Shown piece by piece: positions 1 to 5,687 of a stretch of DNA of 6,286 nt. A program made the position numbers and the translations under genes. Location: positions 13,380 to 19,665 of the forward strand of contig DBAE01000219.1 of NCBI GenBank assembly GCA_002291495.1, written 5' to 3'. This DNA is from Bacteriovoracaceae bacterium UBA1018. GTDB taxonomy: Bacteria > Bdellovibrionota > UBA1018. The stretch's first letter is position 1; every line of letters starts with the position of its first letter. Under the pieces are notes generated by a model. It was not told the DNA's origin. It searched no databases and worked only from the letters and a program-made list of their open reading frames with translations.

Positions 1-544
1 TGCCTACATCGCGCTTGTTTCCAAGTCTCCATCCGATCCATGAGCGTTCAGGAAAGACGAGGTCTCCAGAAGGGGTGAGTCCTTCAAGTGTTGTAGGGGT
101 AAGAAATTGCCCGACGCGTATTCGAAAAGAATCACTCCACGCGTAGCCAAGGTAGAGATCCTGCAAGATCTTTGCATCGCGAGAAACAACGCCACTTGCA
201 TCAGCAATGGGCTTACTGAAGTCGGCCATTAGCCCCCATTCCAGTCCGCGCGCGCGGGTTTCGCCCACAACAAATTCTGCGCGTCGAAGTAAAAAACCAG
301 ACGTTTGACTCGGACTTGTTAGTGGGCTTTGTTGCGCTCCAGAAGCATTGTAATGAACTCCCCAGACTTGTATTAATCCGTGAGGATTAACCTTTACAGC
401 ATCTGCAATAGGAGAGTCTAAGAGATATTCTGTCTGGCCGGCTCCTTGATTGACTTCAGAGGCTTTAGAATTCTCACTGAAACAGATAGAAAGAATCGAG
501 CTGGTGACAAAGAGCCATGCATATTTGCGTCGATGCCACATCAT
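1..544 (-). CDS. OprO/OprP-like phosphate-selective porin, N-terminal part (runs off left edge)
   Basis: This open frame starts at ATG 544-542 and continues past the window edge, giving 181 visible residues. Residues 1 to about 29 form a Sec signal peptide: a basic start ([10 protein letters not shown]), a hydrophobic core ([11 protein letters not shown]) and a probable cut after SKA. The mature part resembles the first barrel strands of the phosphate-selective porin O/P family: [11 protein letters not shown], then [10 protein letters not shown], then [20 protein letters not shown] and the PERSW segment. In that family such barrels form outer-membrane trimers passing phosphate or other anions; which solute passes here cannot be told, because most of the barrel is missing. 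Its ATG overlaps the TGA of the upstream chemoreceptor gene by four bases (ATGA), and GAGAGGAAA lies at the right distance within the receptor's coding end, so translation is probably coupled. The family call rests on motif resemblance and is fairly safe; the substrate is not. Confidence 0.78.
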   Translation of the reverse strand, partial: MMWHRRKYAWLFVTSSILSICFSENSKASEVNQGAGQTEYLLDSPIADAVKVNPHGLIQVWGVHYNASGAQQSPLTSPSQTSGFLLRRAEFVVGETRARGLEWGLMADFSKPIADASGVVSRDAKILQDLYLGYAWSDSFRIRVGQFLTPTTLEGLTPSGDLVFPERSWIGWRLGNKRDVG

Positions 545-2178
545 GCTGCTTTCCTCTCGGTCACTGCTCCCGTTCGAAATTGGACTAAGGAATGATCTTG
601 TTTACTTTCAGTTGTATCTCCATCAACCATCTCCTGGAGACCTTTCACTGCATTTGCGACAATACCAGCTTGTTGCGCGAGATCTTCGCTCAGTTTTGCA
701 GTTTGTGCGGCAGCAGTGGAGTTATTGTGCGTCGTCCGATCAATCTGTTCCATTGCTGTACTAATTTGACCAATTCCAGAAGCTTGTTCTTTTGAAGCTT
801 GAGAAATCTCTCGAGTCATTTGAGCCGATTGGCCGATGAGTTGTGAGATGCTAGTCAATGCTTCAAGACATCTTTGTGCTACCGATTCACCCTCAGCAAT
901 CCTGGATTTACTTAGATCGAGTTGAGCGGTGACTTTTTCTTGATTGTCCTTAACGATTTGTTCGACGGTATGAATGCTTTGATCCAGGAGGGTAGTAATT
1001 TCCTTGGCTGCATTGCCGCTCATGTGAGCTAGATTTCCAACTTCTTCAGCAACTACCGCAAAACCTTTTCCGTGTTCACCGGCTCGGGCTGCTTCTACGG
1101 AGGCATTGAATGAGAGGAGTTTTGTTTGAAAAACGATGTCATTGATCACTTTGGTTTTGGTTCCGATTTCTGTGATCACTTTGATGATTTCGCCAATCTC
1201 AGCATTGCTTCGTTGGGTTTGTTCCATCACCAGTCCATTGGCTTCATTAATCTTGATCATGGACTGAGTCATATCGCCGATCGCATCTTGACCTGTTTTG
1301 GCAGATTGTTCACTTTGATCAGAGATTTGGGCTGAGCTCGTGGCACTTTCTAGTGTCTTTTGAACCATTGCGGAAATCTGTTGTAAGCTCGAAACGGTTT
1401 CTTGCAAGCTAGCTGCTTGCTGAGTGGCAGCCGCAGAAAGTTCTTGGCTTGCGCTCGATGTTTCTTCAGCAGACTGAGTTACTTTAGTAGAAGATTCCAG
1501 TAAGGCCGCTGATATCTTTCTTAGATTTTGAATGGCAGAAGCAATTGTTTTCCATAGGAGGATGAATCCGATCAGTAACGCACCACTAAGACCAAAGACA
1601 ACCCAGTTTAAAGTTGATCGACCAGTCTGCGCGCTCGCAAGTTTTCTTTTTTCATTCAGCCCTTTTTCCATTTCGACCGCATCGGCGATGATCTTTCGAA
1701 ATGCATCCATGACCGCTTTTCCCTTGCCCTTTTTTAAAAGGTCTTCAAATTCAGTCTGCGAAAGTTTTTTTGAGTCGTAAAATTTTCGTGCGGCAACTTC
1801 TTCACGATTTGGACCTTCTACCCATTGCTTATGTAATGCGTGTGCCTCTTCCAATCGCTTTACCTGCACAGGGTTGTCGCTTACGGTTTCTTGAAGAGAC
1901 TTCAAACTGACTTCAAATTTTTCGATTCCCTTTTTATAAGGCTCAAGAAATCCCTCGTCTCCACTCATTAGATATCCGCGCTGGCCGGTTTCCATGTCGA
2001 CCATTAGGCCTAACAGCCCTTCGAACCGGGCAATGACTTTGTCAGTGTGAGATACCCATTGTTGGGCGTCGATCATCGTTTTTACATTTGAATGTACAAT
2101 TAATGCTGCGATCGAAGTGAGTAGGGCGGATACGCCTGCCGAGAGCAGTATTTTGGATCCTAATTTGAGCTTAATCAT
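541..2178 (-). CDS. Methyl-accepting chemotaxis protein with CHASE3 sensor domain, lacking HAMP
   Basis: 545 residues. TM1 is at about 9-29. A periplasmic segment of about 160 residues follows, with CHASE3 hallmarks: WVSHTDKVI (41-49), [20 protein letters not shown] (62-81), and an N/R/E-rich helix to about 180. TM2 is at about 190-209. From about 220 to 515 there is a continuous coiled coil with the invariant cytoplasmic tip ([20 protein letters not shown] at 349-368, then [12 protein letters not shown]), which binds CheA and CheW. Likely methylation sites are the EE at 238-239, the QQ at 253-254 and the EQ at 464-465, each in Ala/Ser-rich flanks. The methylation helix begins only about 25 residues after TM2, so no room exists for a HAMP domain. 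The C terminus (TERKAA) lacks a CheR-binding NWETF-type pentapeptide. The start is supported by GGAAGGA about seven bases upstream. The gene has its own upstream region and is overlapped by the porin gene downstream. The ligand is unknown. Confidence 0.96.
   Translation of the reverse strand: MIKLKLGSKILLSAGVSALLTSIAALIVHSNVKTMIDAQQWVSHTDKVIARFEGLLGLMVDMETGQRGYLMSGDEGFLEPYKKGIEKFEVSLKSLQETVSDNPVQVKRLEEAHALHKQWVEGPNREEVAARKFYDSKKLSQTEFEDLLKKGKGKAVMDAFRKIIADAVEMEKGLNEKRKLASAQTGRSTLNWVVFGLSGALLIGFILLWKTIASAIQNLRKISAALLESSTKVTQSAEETSSASQELSAAATQQAASLQETVSSLQQISAMVQKTLESATSSAQISDQSEQSAKTGQDAIGDMTQSMIKINEANGLVMEQTQRSNAEIGEIIKVITEIGTKTKVINDIVFQTKLLSFNASVEAARAGEHGKGFAVVAEEVGNLAHMSGNAAKEITTLLDQSIHTVEQIVKDNQEKVTAQLDLSKSRIAEGESVAQRCLEALTSISQLIGQSAQMTREISQASKEQASGIGQISTAMEQIDRTTHNNSTAAAQTAKLSEDLAQQAGIVANAVKGLQEMVDGDTTESKQDHSLVQFRTGAVTERKAA
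545..558 (-). promoter_or_regulatory. Ribosome binding site of the porin gene, inside the receptor gene
   Basis: Read on the minus strand, GAGAGGAAA lies about five bases before the ATG at 544-542. It sits wholly within the last codons of the chemoreceptor gene, whose TGA shares bases with this ATG. The arrangement decides the porin start and points to translational coupling, because ribosomes ending the receptor are already on the site. A second ATG follows immediately at 541-539, so initiation at either is possible. Confidence 0.65.
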
Positions 2179-2230
2179 GGTCGTCCTTCCAAAAATTAGA
2201 TATTGAAGGACTATTCGGTGTTTAGGATAA

Positions 2231-2259
2231 ATTATATTACGATAATGTAATTAAATAAA
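2231..2259 (-). promoter_or_regulatory. Candidate promoter of the chemoreceptor-porin unit
   Basis: On the minus strand a perfect TATAAT (2236-2231) is preceded by 17 bases and a weak -35 TTTATT (2259-2254, three of six matches). The start of transcription would fall near 2224, leaving about 45 bases of leader that end in the good GGAAGGA site. The spacer region carries a short dyad, ATTAC-N6-GTAAT at 2236-2251, which could be an operator half or only AT-rich chance. The region is very AT-rich, so the exact hexamers are uncertain. No sigma-28 match was found here. Confidence 0.35.
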
Positions 2260-2290
2260 AATTTAGAGTTCGGCATATAGGACTATTGAT

Positions 2291-2313
2291 GCCAAACCAG
2301 GAGCAATTTTGGC
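2291..2313 (-). other. Weak hairpin after the GSG-repeat gene
   Basis: GCCAAA (2291-2296) and TTTGGC (2308-2313) can form a six-pair stem with an 11-base loop, beginning about 16 bases after the stop codon of the GSG-repeat gene. There is no T-run after it on the minus strand, so it is at best a weak or Rho-assisted terminator. Confidence 0.22.
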
Positions 2314-2328
2314 GCCGGATTTACCCAA

Positions 2329-3051
2329 TCAAAGCTTTTTAATTTGTAAGCTGCCGCTTCCAGCCTTCATTAAAATTTTGAATGGCGCGTCGGTAGAATT
2401 TGTTAATTCATTGCTGAGTTGGCCACTTCCAGCCTTAAAGTCAGTCGATATTTGAGTCGTGGAAGGAAGGTAGATGGTCGCGTCGCCACTTCCTGTCATG
2501 ATGTTAACAAGAGCTTGAGGAGGAGCAGTTTTATACAACAGCCTGACGTTTCCACTTCCGGATTTGATGTTGGCGTTTCCATAGATGCCCATCGCTTCAA
2601 TAGACCCGCTGCCAGTGGTTGCATCTAAAGATTGGATCTCAGCATCGATTTTGGCGTCCCCGCTTCCAAGAATAAAATCGATAGTTCCTTTTGTGCCTTT
2701 TACATTGAGGTCACCAGAGCCCATTTTTAAATGAAGTGCAACTTCCTTTGGGACTTTGATGTTGAAATGGATTTTGCAGTCGTTGTTACTGAACAAACCG
2801 ACCTTGTCGACTTCGACAGTTAGTGCATCATCTGTCTTATCCATTTTTAAAGTACAGTTCTTTTCGAATTTTACTTTTTCTATTTCCACATAAGCTTTTC
2901 CATTACTACTAGAAGTGCTTATTTTCACGTTACCCGATGAGTTTTTAAGATGCAGCGCTTTCAGTCCGGTGGCGACGAACTCCTGACTTTCGGTCGACCC
3001 AAGAGCAACACTTGTGAACAGGCATCCAAAAATAACTGCTAATTTTTTCAT
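2329..3051 (-). CDS. Secreted GSG-repeat protein, probable short beta-helix (DUF4097/GIN-like)
   Basis: 240 residues counted from ATG 3051-3049. This start gives a clean signal peptide (MKKLAVIFGCLFTSVALG, cut near 18-19). An in-frame TTG at 3087 would add 12 residues ahead of it and spoil the signal, and it overlaps a plausible -10 box. The body is built of short beta-rich units marked by GSG: 111, 129, 147, 165, 187, 208 and 231, with a degenerate SSGN copy at 38. The first four marked units are exactly 18 residues apart and the last three 21-23, about the length of one turn of a beta-helix. Between the first and second copy lies a segment with two Cys (66 and 92), which may form a disulfide, and a VPKEVALHLKMGSGD passage very like DUF4097 and GIN-domain (DUF2807) proteins. 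Those are envelope or surface proteins of mostly unknown role. No strong Shine-Dalgarno is seen. It stands alone between the HD gene and the receptor gene. Function unknown. Confidence 0.85.
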   Translation of the reverse strand: MKKLAVIFGCLFTSVALGSTESQEFVATGLKALHLKNSSGNVKISTSSSNGKAYVEIEKVKFEKNCTLKMDKTDDALTVEVDKVGLFSNNDCKIHFNIKVPKEVALHLKMGSGDLNVKGTKGTIDFILGSGDAKIDAEIQSLDATTGSGSIEAMGIYGNANIKSGSGNVRLLYKTAPPQALVNIMTGSGDATIYLPSTTQISTDFKAGSGQLSNELTNSTDAPFKILMKAGSGSLQIKKL

Positions 3052-3086
3052 TGTGGATTTGATATAAGGAAGCGTCGAAATTGGCA

Positions 3087-3113
3087 ATTTTAAAGTCTTG
3101 TCAGGAGTGTCAC
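3087..3113 (-). promoter_or_regulatory. Candidate promoter of the GSG-repeat gene
   Basis: On the minus strand GTGACA (3113-3108, five of six to the -35 consensus) and TAAAAT (3092-3087, five of six to the -10 consensus) are separated by 15 bases, a little short of the usual 16-18. Transcription would start near 3080, about 30 bases before ATG 3051. This supports the ATG over the TTG at 3087, which would lie within the -10 box. Confidence 0.4.
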
Positions 3114-3164
3114 TTGACTGGCGTTCTTCGTATGCACCAGCTTGTGCAAAGTGATTGACACAAT

Positions 3165-3989
3165 CTACTTGCCGCCAGCGTCGAAGAGTTTTTCGAGCTG
3201 TTGGTATCGAGGATTTAAAGGAACTAGCTTTCCATTTAGGTTTGAAAAGATCCTAGCCTTGAGAGTCGGATAGGCGGCAGCGTCAATCGTATAAAAAAAG
3301 GACTGCAAACGGAAATAGTCTCTTGGACTCACCGAAGTAGTGGCCGCAATGCTGCTGATTTTTTCATACGCCTGTTCAGGAGAGATCATCCCTTTGAGGA
3401 AGTCGCCTAAGACGTCGTTATCGACGACGGCCTTGGCAATTGCTACTTCCGCTTCGCTAAACTCAAGCTGTCGCAACTTCTCGACGAGAATCGGAGTAGT
3501 GTACTTATGCTGGAGCGCCTTATTTCCGGCCTTGATTGCTTCCGGTTTTCCTATGTCGTGAAGGGCGACCGTGAACTTCATGAGACGGGAGACGTTAACG
3601 TTTTCAGGAGTTCTAATCGCGTTCAGGTGGAAGTGAGGCGACTGGTCTGCATAGTTGTCATAGACCATCAGAGTATGTTCTCGGATCGAATAGCCTTCCC
3701 AAACGCCAGCATCTCCAGCAAAGAGAGCCTTCAACTTTGGTTCATGCGAGAGGTAGTCAATAATGGTTTTTCCATCGACATTGGGATGATCTAACCATGT
3801 GGCGAGTTGCCGATAAGTCTCTCCGTGGGGATCGACGACCTGGCCTAACAAGGACCTGAGGCATGCGAGTGCCGGAGTTGGTGGGGGCTCGCCCCCTACC
3901 GGATGATCTGCTCCTCTTATTATCGAGGGGCTTGCGCCCGTGACCAAAAGCGCGAAGATTATAAGCAATGCCCTACGGCTCGTCCTCAT
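3165..3989 (-). CDS. Exported HD-domain protein (putative metal-dependent phosphohydrolase)
   Basis: 274 residues. Residues 1 to about 27 form a signal peptide: MRTSRRA, then the hydrophobic LLIIFALLVTGAS, with a likely cut at RGA. A Pro-rich linker (EPPPTPA, 34-40) follows. The HD-superfamily core starts at H105 in SIREHTLMVY and continues to the H144-D145 pair in VALHDIGKP (142-149), with H161 and an acidic D190/D192 in VVDNDVLGD as candidates for the remaining metal ligands. HD proteins bind one or two divalent metals and cleave phosphate esters of nucleotides or cyclic dinucleotides. The substrate cannot be told here, and most members are cytoplasmic, so a secreted copy is unusual. No GGDEF, EAL or GYP motif is present. 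There is no Shine-Dalgarno before the ATG, and a sigma-28-type promoter lies immediately upstream. The C-terminal third (about 200-274) was not recognised. HD assignment is good; enzyme activity is inferred. Confidence 0.88.
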   Translation of the reverse strand: MRTSRRALLIIFALLVTGASPSIIRGADHPVGGEPPPTPALACLRSLLGQVVDPHGETYRQLATWLDHPNVDGKTIIDYLSHEPKLKALFAGDAGVWEGYSIREHTLMVYDNYADQSPHFHLNAIRTPENVNVSRLMKFTVALHDIGKPEAIKAGNKALQHKYTTPILVEKLRQLEFSEAEVAIAKAVVDNDVLGDFLKGMISPEQAYEKISSIAATTSVSPRDYFRLQSFFYTIDAAAYPTLKARIFSNLNGKLVPLNPRYQQLEKLFDAGGK

Positions 3990-3995
3990 GCCAAC

Positions 3996-4022
3996 TTATC
4001 GACATTATTTGAGAATGCTTTA
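3996..4022 (-). promoter_or_regulatory. Sigma-28 (FliA)-type promoter for the exported HD gene
   Basis: On the minus strand TAAAGCAT (4022-4015), an 11-base spacer, and GTCGATAA (4003-3996) match the FliA consensus TAAAGTTT-N11-GCCGATAA at 6 of 8 and 7 of 8 positions with the exact spacing. The predicted transcription start falls at about 3989-3990, on the first base of the ATG, so the mRNA would be leaderless or nearly so. That fits the absence of a Shine-Dalgarno. It is a pattern match only. Confidence 0.6.
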
Positions 4023-4078
4023 ATGTACCCTCAGACCAGCTGATTCGGCGAGTGTTGTTTTGTGATGTCCTGAAACGA

Positions 4079-4107
4079 AAAACCCCCGGATCAAAGACCC
4101 AGGGGTT
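4079..4107 (-). terminator. Intrinsic terminator of the tRNA-His gene
   Basis: On the minus strand AACCCCTGGGTC pairs with GATCCGGGGGTT across a TTT loop, giving a 12-pair stem with two G-U pairs, followed directly by further Ts before CG. It begins nine bases after the CCA end of the tRNA. The T-run is on the minus strand only, so it ends the tRNA transcript and separates it from the HD gene. Confidence 0.85.
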
Positions 4108-4115
4108 GTATAAAA

Positions 4116-4192
4116 TGGGGTGACCAACGGGGCTCGAACCCGCGACAACCGGAATCACAATCCGGGGCTCTACCAACTGAGCTATGGCCACC
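4116..4192 (-). tRNA. tRNA-His, anticodon GTG
   Basis: A complete cloverleaf is readable on the minus strand. The acceptor strands GTGGCCA and TGGTCAC pair over seven positions with one G-U. The D arm is GCTC/GAGC. The anticodon stem is CCGGA/TCCGG around the loop TTGTGAT, whose anticodon GTG (4158-4156) reads CAC and CAU codons. The T arm is GCGGG/CCCGT with loop TTCGAGC. Two hallmarks of histidine tRNA are visible: an extra G at position -1 (4192) and C as discriminator base (4119), which would pair. The 3' CCA is encoded (4118-4116). The gene is solitary, with its own promoter and terminator. Confidence 0.97.
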
Positions 4193-4206
4193 ACAGAATA
4201 CCATCT

Positions 4207-4235
4207 TTATTACGCAGTCTCTCACTTCATGTCAA
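4207..4235 (-). promoter_or_regulatory. Promoter of the tRNA-His gene
   Basis: On the minus strand a perfect TTGACA (4235-4230), a 17-base spacer and TAATAA (4212-4207, a weak -10) precede the tRNA. Transcription would start near 4200, about eight bases before the mature 5' end, as is usual for tRNA genes. Confidence 0.7.
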
Positions 4236-4288
4236 CCGGCCATGTGGTCATTTTCTTTGGGTCATTTGGTGAAGCCGCCAAAGATAGT

Positions 4289-4310
4289 TTACCTCCGCCG
4301 GCGGCGGTAA
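4289..4310. repeat. 22-base GC-rich dyad in the divergent intergenic region
   Basis: TTACCTCCGCC is followed at once by its near-perfect inverse GGCGGCGGTAA: 10 of 11 positions pair, with one T/C mismatch and no spacer. It lies about 55 bases upstream of the tRNA -35 box and 85 bases upstream of the acetyltransferase start. No T-run follows on either strand, so it does not look like a terminator. It could be a binding site for a dimeric regulator. The rest of 4236-4395 shows no clear gene or strong promoter hexamers; an AT-rich stretch at about 4347-4390 is the likely place for the acetyltransferase promoter. Confidence 0.45.
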
Positions 4311-4395
4311 AGGTAGGGAACATGGACCTCGGCAGACATAAACAGCCCTAAATAAGAACTGAACTTCTAAATATTTACTGATAAATCCTTAACCC

Positions 4396-4962
4396 ATGTC
4401 GCAATCCACGCCGCAATCCACGCCGCAATTTCGCTTAGCCGCTCTATCTGAGTCCCGAGCTATCGCAGCCCTAGTTAATTCCGCCTATCGCGGTGATTCC
4501 AGCAAGGTAGGCTGGACTACGGAGGCCGATCTACTCGGGGGGCAACGCACGGACGCCGAAAAGATCTCGGAACTGATCGGCCCTGAGGACAAAGCACTTT
4601 TGGTCTTAGTCGACACCACCGGAGAGATTAGCTCGGAGCCAATATTCTTGGGTTGCGTCCTACTTGAAAAAAAGTCCGAGGGACAGGCGTATTTGGGTAT
4701 GCTCACCGTCAATCCTAAGATCCAAGCTCAGGGCATTGGCAAAAAGCTCCTTTCGGAAGCTGAGGAATATGCGCGGCTCCAATGGGCGTGTCGAGAGATC
4801 GAGATGACTGTGATCACTCTTCGCCGAGAACTGATCGATTGGTATGTCAGACGAGGTTATATCCGCACCGGCGAAAAACGCCCTTTCCCTATGAATGACA
4901 AACGCTTTGGCGAACCCAAGGTCGATTTCCTCGAGTTTGAGGTGCTTAAGAAAACGCTTTAA
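4396..4962 (+). CDS. GNAT-family N-acetyltransferase
   Basis: 188 residues. The family transfers an acetyl group from acetyl-CoA to an amine; the acceptor here is unknown. The N-terminal substrate-side segment has SAYRGD and GWTTEADLLGGQRTD (39-53), a signature I associate with one broad subgroup of small-molecule or peptide GNATs. Motif A, which holds the acetyl-CoA pyrophosphate, is YLGMLTVNPKIQAQGIGKKL (99-118) with the Q-x-x-G-x-G loop at 110-115. Motif B is LIDWYVRRGYIRTGEKRPFP (146-165), with the YxRRGY element near the CoA end. No signal peptide or membrane segment, so it is cytoplasmic. The extreme N terminus (QSTP twice) comes from a 12-base tandem repeat. No Shine-Dalgarno is visible before the ATG and no better start exists downstream. 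It is first on the plus-strand side, 33 bases before the small ORF. Confidence 0.93.
   Translation: MSQSTPQSTPQFRLAALSESRAIAALVNSAYRGDSSKVGWTTEADLLGGQRTDAEKISELIGPEDKALLVLVDTTGEISSEPIFLGCVLLEKKSEGQAYLGMLTVNPKIQAQGIGKKLLSEAEEYARLQWACREIEMTVITLRRELIDWYVRRGYIRTGEKRPFPMNDKRFGEPKVDFLEFEVLKKTL
4400..4429 (+). repeat. 12-base tandem repeat at the start of the acetyltransferase gene
   Basis: The unit CGCAATCCACGC occurs twice in full and a third time as its first six bases. Because 12 is a multiple of three, copy changes keep the frame and add or remove four residues (QSTP) in the flexible N terminus. Confidence 0.85.
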
Positions 4963-4995
4963 GCGCGCACCACGCACAGAGAAATGGATTAAATA

Positions 4996-5070
4996 ATGAC
5001 GCATATGCGCTACCTAAAAGTACGGCCTACTTCTGGTATTGACTTGGCCGCCCTGCTGAAGGACTACTAA
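4996..5070 (+). CDS. Candidate small protein or leader peptide, 24 residues
   Basis: An ATG-to-TAA frame fills most of the gap between the acetyltransferase and the outer-membrane gene. The peptide begins MTHMRYLKVRP, has a Leu/Ala-rich middle (DLAALL) and ends KDY. A second in-frame ATG at 5005 would give 21 residues. Its TAA ends three bases before the next gene's ATG, and that gene's AAGGA site (5059-5063) lies inside it, so translating the peptide could affect initiation of the next gene. Against it: no Shine-Dalgarno is seen, the length is short enough to occur by chance, and I recognise no family. It is listed as a possibility only. Confidence 0.3.
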   Translation: MTHMRYLKVRPTSGIDLAALLKDY

Positions 5071-5073
5071 CTT

Positions 5074-5682
5074 ATGAATAAGATTCTGTTCTTAGCCGTT
5101 GGACTAGCGATCACCACTGTCTCTTCTTTTACATCTGTAGCGCATGCTGTAGGAGTCTTTGGAACCCCACGATTTATCTCACCTGGTTCTGGAGCGATTG
5201 GATTTGAGCCCGAGCTCATTCTATCCAATGGTGCAGGAGTTGGCGCCAATGTCCGGTATCAGTATGGATTGACCGATCTCAATAATGTTCAAGCGATCTT
5301 GGGAACAGGGTCAGGTCCTCGCAAGTTTCGAGTGGGCGGAAACGCGACCTTCGACTTTTTTCCAGATGTTGAGGGCCAGCCGGGTATCGGTATTGCCACT
5401 CAGGCGATCTATTATCGTTTGAAAGAAGGACGTGGCATGCTCGAAGTGACCGCGATTCCTTATCTGCACAAAGCATTTATTAGCGGCAGTAACGAAATTG
5501 AGCCTTATATTGCTATTCCGTTTGGCGGAAACTTTAGTGAAGGCCGCTATGAAGCGACTTCTACTTTTTCGGTAGGTTCAATGTTCAAATCGACTGAAAG
5601 TATTCGCTACCTGGTAGAACTGGGAGTTGCAATCAATCACGCTGAGTCTTACGTTTCGGGCGGACTCATTTATTATCACTGA
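5074..5682 (+). CDS. Small outer-membrane beta-barrel protein, function unknown
   Basis: 202 residues. The signal peptide is clear: MNKILFLAVGLAITTVSSF, then SVAHA with a cut after residue 25. The mature protein of 177 residues is rich in Gly and aromatic residues in alternating strand patterns, for example ANVRYQYGL (58-66), FRVGGNATFDFFP (85-97), GIATQAIYYRL (106-116), YIAIPFGGNF (145-154) and the last strand YVSGGLIYYH. Its length suits an 8- to 10-strand barrel. The final residue is His after two Tyr rather than the common Phe, a mild departure from the usual insertion signal. I do not recognise the family. AAGGA lies ten bases before the ATG, a little far. The stop is five bases before the cation transporter's ATG, so the two are almost certainly co-transcribed; a shared envelope role is inference. 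Confidence 0.82.
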   Translation: MNKILFLAVGLAITTVSSFTSVAHAVGVFGTPRFISPGSGAIGFEPELILSNGAGVGANVRYQYGLTDLNNVQAILGTGSGPRKFRVGGNATFDFFPDVEGQPGIGIATQAIYYRLKEGRGMLEVTAIPYLHKAFISGSNEIEPYIAIPFGGNFSEGRYEATSTFSVGSMFKSTESIRYLVELGVAINHAESYVSGGLIYYH

Positions 5683-5687
5683 TTCAG

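Noticed and set aside
4..207. 67-codon minus-strand frame at the left edge
   Set aside because: It is out of frame with the porin-like gene, which covers the same bases with a signal peptide and family motifs.
2221..2275. Possible sigma-28 promoter for the chemoreceptor gene
   Set aside because: TAAA-like runs occur, but no GCCGATAA-like box is found at 11 bases' spacing; the region is simply AT-rich.
3052..3087. Upstream TTG start adding 12 residues to the GSG-repeat protein
   Set aside because: The ATG at 3051 starts a clean signal peptide; the TTG has no ribosome site and overlaps a plausible -10 box.
3133..3148. TGCAC-N6-GTGCA inverted repeat between the HD and GSG-repeat genes
   Set aside because: Five pairs with a six-base loop are expected by chance and no promoter element is placed around it.
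3153..3165. GATTG-ACA-CAATC dyad at the end of the HD gene
   Set aside because: A five-pair stem with a three-base loop and no T-run is too weak for a terminator, and there is no independent support for an operator.
4116..4192. tRNA-His as an integration site for a mobile element
   Set aside because: No integrase gene, no duplicated tRNA 3' end and no element-like genes are seen on either side within the window.
3973..4194. Minus-strand 73-codon frame spanning the tRNA and the HD gene leader
   Set aside because: It is a reading through the tRNA-His gene and its terminator; the translated text is the usual shadow of a tRNA.
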